From Byssothecium circinans (taxonomy: Eukaryota; Ascomycota; Dothideomycetes; Pleosporales; Massarinaceae): DNA of 62,582 nucleotides. The DNA lies in assembly GCA_010015675.1 (NCBI GenBank), contig ML976988.1, forward strand, positions 36,209-98,790, written 5' to 3'. Position numbers and translations under genes: made by a program. Below, piece after piece: positions 61,458 to 62,582 of the stretch; the first letter of the stretch is position 1, and each line of letters starts with the position of its first letter. The notes under the pieces are model-generated. The model searched no databases, was not told where the DNA came from, and saw only the letters and a program-made list of their open reading frames with translations.

Positions 61458-62582
61458 TAATATATTCCCCTATTAAGCGCGCTACCCTATTAAGCGTGAT
61501 AGTTTTTCTTAGTAATACTGACTTACTTAACTTTATTATTATTATTGTCTATATTACTATCTAAAAATATATACTAAGTACTAGCCTCTAACTTAGAAGA
61601 ATTCTTTTTATTTACTTAATATGTTCTTATATTATACTTAGCCTTCCTATAGTTACCATAGTAGTAAATACCTAGTTATTATACCTTAGGCTTACTTTTT
61701 ACTCTTACTTTTTTATAGTTCTAAACTATTCTAGTCTACTATAGAACTATACTCTATAGTGTTACCCTTTTAAAGATACTTATATTTACGTATTTTATAC
61801 TTAATTACTACTATAAGTTAATCCTTAAGCTTTTTAATACGCGCCTTTATTAGCGTGCTACTATATAGTACTAACTTAGCGCTTTTAATAAGCTATAAAA
61901 GCCTACTCTAAGCTATCTATAGTAATTAAGTAATAGAATTATATACTAGCTTTAACTATAAGCTAAATTTGCGTATATTACTTAGTATTCTTAAATACTA
62001 TAGTGGCTCTAGTAGTAGGGGTCCTAGTAAGGTATATATATATATATTAAAGTAATTAAATACTACCTAGGCTTTTAGAGCGACTAGCCCTAATACCTTA
62101 AAAGCCTTTTAATAGTTCTAAACTATAAATACGCTTTTAAATATATCTTTAAAGGCTAGTAGAAATGCTTCTTTATTAATATAAAAAATGCGTTAGCGTG
62201 CTAAGTTCTAAACGTTCTTAGAGTTATACTTAAGTAGCAAGAATAATACTATATTAAGTAGCTAGAAGATATATAATAAGTACGCTAGTATATAAAGTAT
62301 AAGGATCTTATTATCTTAATAATAATCCTTAAAATCTTAATTTAGGTAGCTTTTATAGCTATCTAAAATTAGTAACTAATAGACGCCTACTACTATATCC
62401 TTTATATATATATTAAAGTGCTTTAACTATATAAAGCTAAGCTTATTAGTTATCTATCTATTCTCTAAGATAGAGAGCTTTTAATTACGTAGTATATTAG
62501 CGTCTTAATACTATAAAAAGATATAGATGCGTCTTTTATAGATAATAAATAGTAAGATAAATTTACTATTTAAACGTATATT
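61458..62582 (-). mobile_element. Pogo/Fot1-like element 5 (left part, core TAAGCGCGC), runs off the window
   Basis: Left end TAATATATTCCCCTATTAAG with CCTATTAAGCGCGCTAC then CCTATTAAGCGTGATAG, a 17-bp period, then TTTTTCTTAGTAA. Its core is unlike the other pogo-like elements. The rest is collinear with the transposase of elements 2 and 3 (minus strand) and is RIP-degraded. Its right end lies outside the window. Confidence 0.85.

Noticed and set aside
1..62582. CRISPR arrays, bacterial operons, rRNA or tRNA genes, telomere repeats
   Set aside because: The 17-bp repeats sit only at transposon ends with one to three copies and no spacers; no tRNA or rRNA-like sequence and no TTAGGG tract were seen.

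Overview
This window looks like a piece of a filamentous ascomycete genome (Pezizomycotina, probably a dothideomycete-like plant-associated fungus; the species cannot be read from the sequence). Almost all of it is A+T-rich, very poor in CpA/TpG and full of TA, TAG and TAA. This is the mark of repeat-induced point mutation (RIP) acting on transposons. Reading TAG as former CAG, and TAT/TAC as former CAT/TGT, brings back recognisable retroelement and transposase domains in many places, but no transposable-element reading frame is intact.

The one normal-composition island lies at about 30.13-32.78 kb. It holds one apparently intact gene: a class I SAM-dependent O-methyltransferase (30496-31840, + strand, four exons, three introns of 52-54 bp, 394 residues). 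Just downstream is a degenerate minus-strand gene relic of unknown function (about 32095-32697). Fragmentary reading frames of the methyltransferase come from its introns, not from damage.

Layout, left to right. 1-149: end of an unknown element. 150-5891: partial Ty3/gypsy chromovirus copy (Gypsy-A copy 1, minus). 5892 to about 11150: a second gypsy family (Gypsy-B, minus). About 11150-11790: C-terminal relic of a pogo/Fot1-like transposase. 11791-12731: a roughly 1-kb terminal-inverted-repeat (TIR) element with an assembly gap. 12810-22200: a pogo/Fot1-like element split by a complete Gypsy-A insertion (13770-21561). 22201 to about 29785: a Ty1/copia element carrying a nested pogo element (27516-29351). 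Then a TIR-element fragment, the gene island, a TIR element (33000-34073), a gag-like relic, a complete Gypsy-A copy on the plus strand (36207-43551), unassigned relics with two TIR elements, minus-strand copia pieces around a second gap (50097-50476), and four pogo-like pieces with more TIR elements to the end.

The most striking pattern is shared by the pogo-like elements and the roughly 1-kb non-coding TIR elements. Their ends carry one to three direct repeats with a 17-bp period just inside a TAACGTA-like terminus. The core of the 17-mer differs between elements but usually matches between the two ends of one element. In the 1-kb elements these ends kept their CpA/TpG sites while the interiors did not. 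This looks like a family of matched, swappable transposase-binding modules. The 2-kb offset duplication across the second gap is most likely an assembly artefact.
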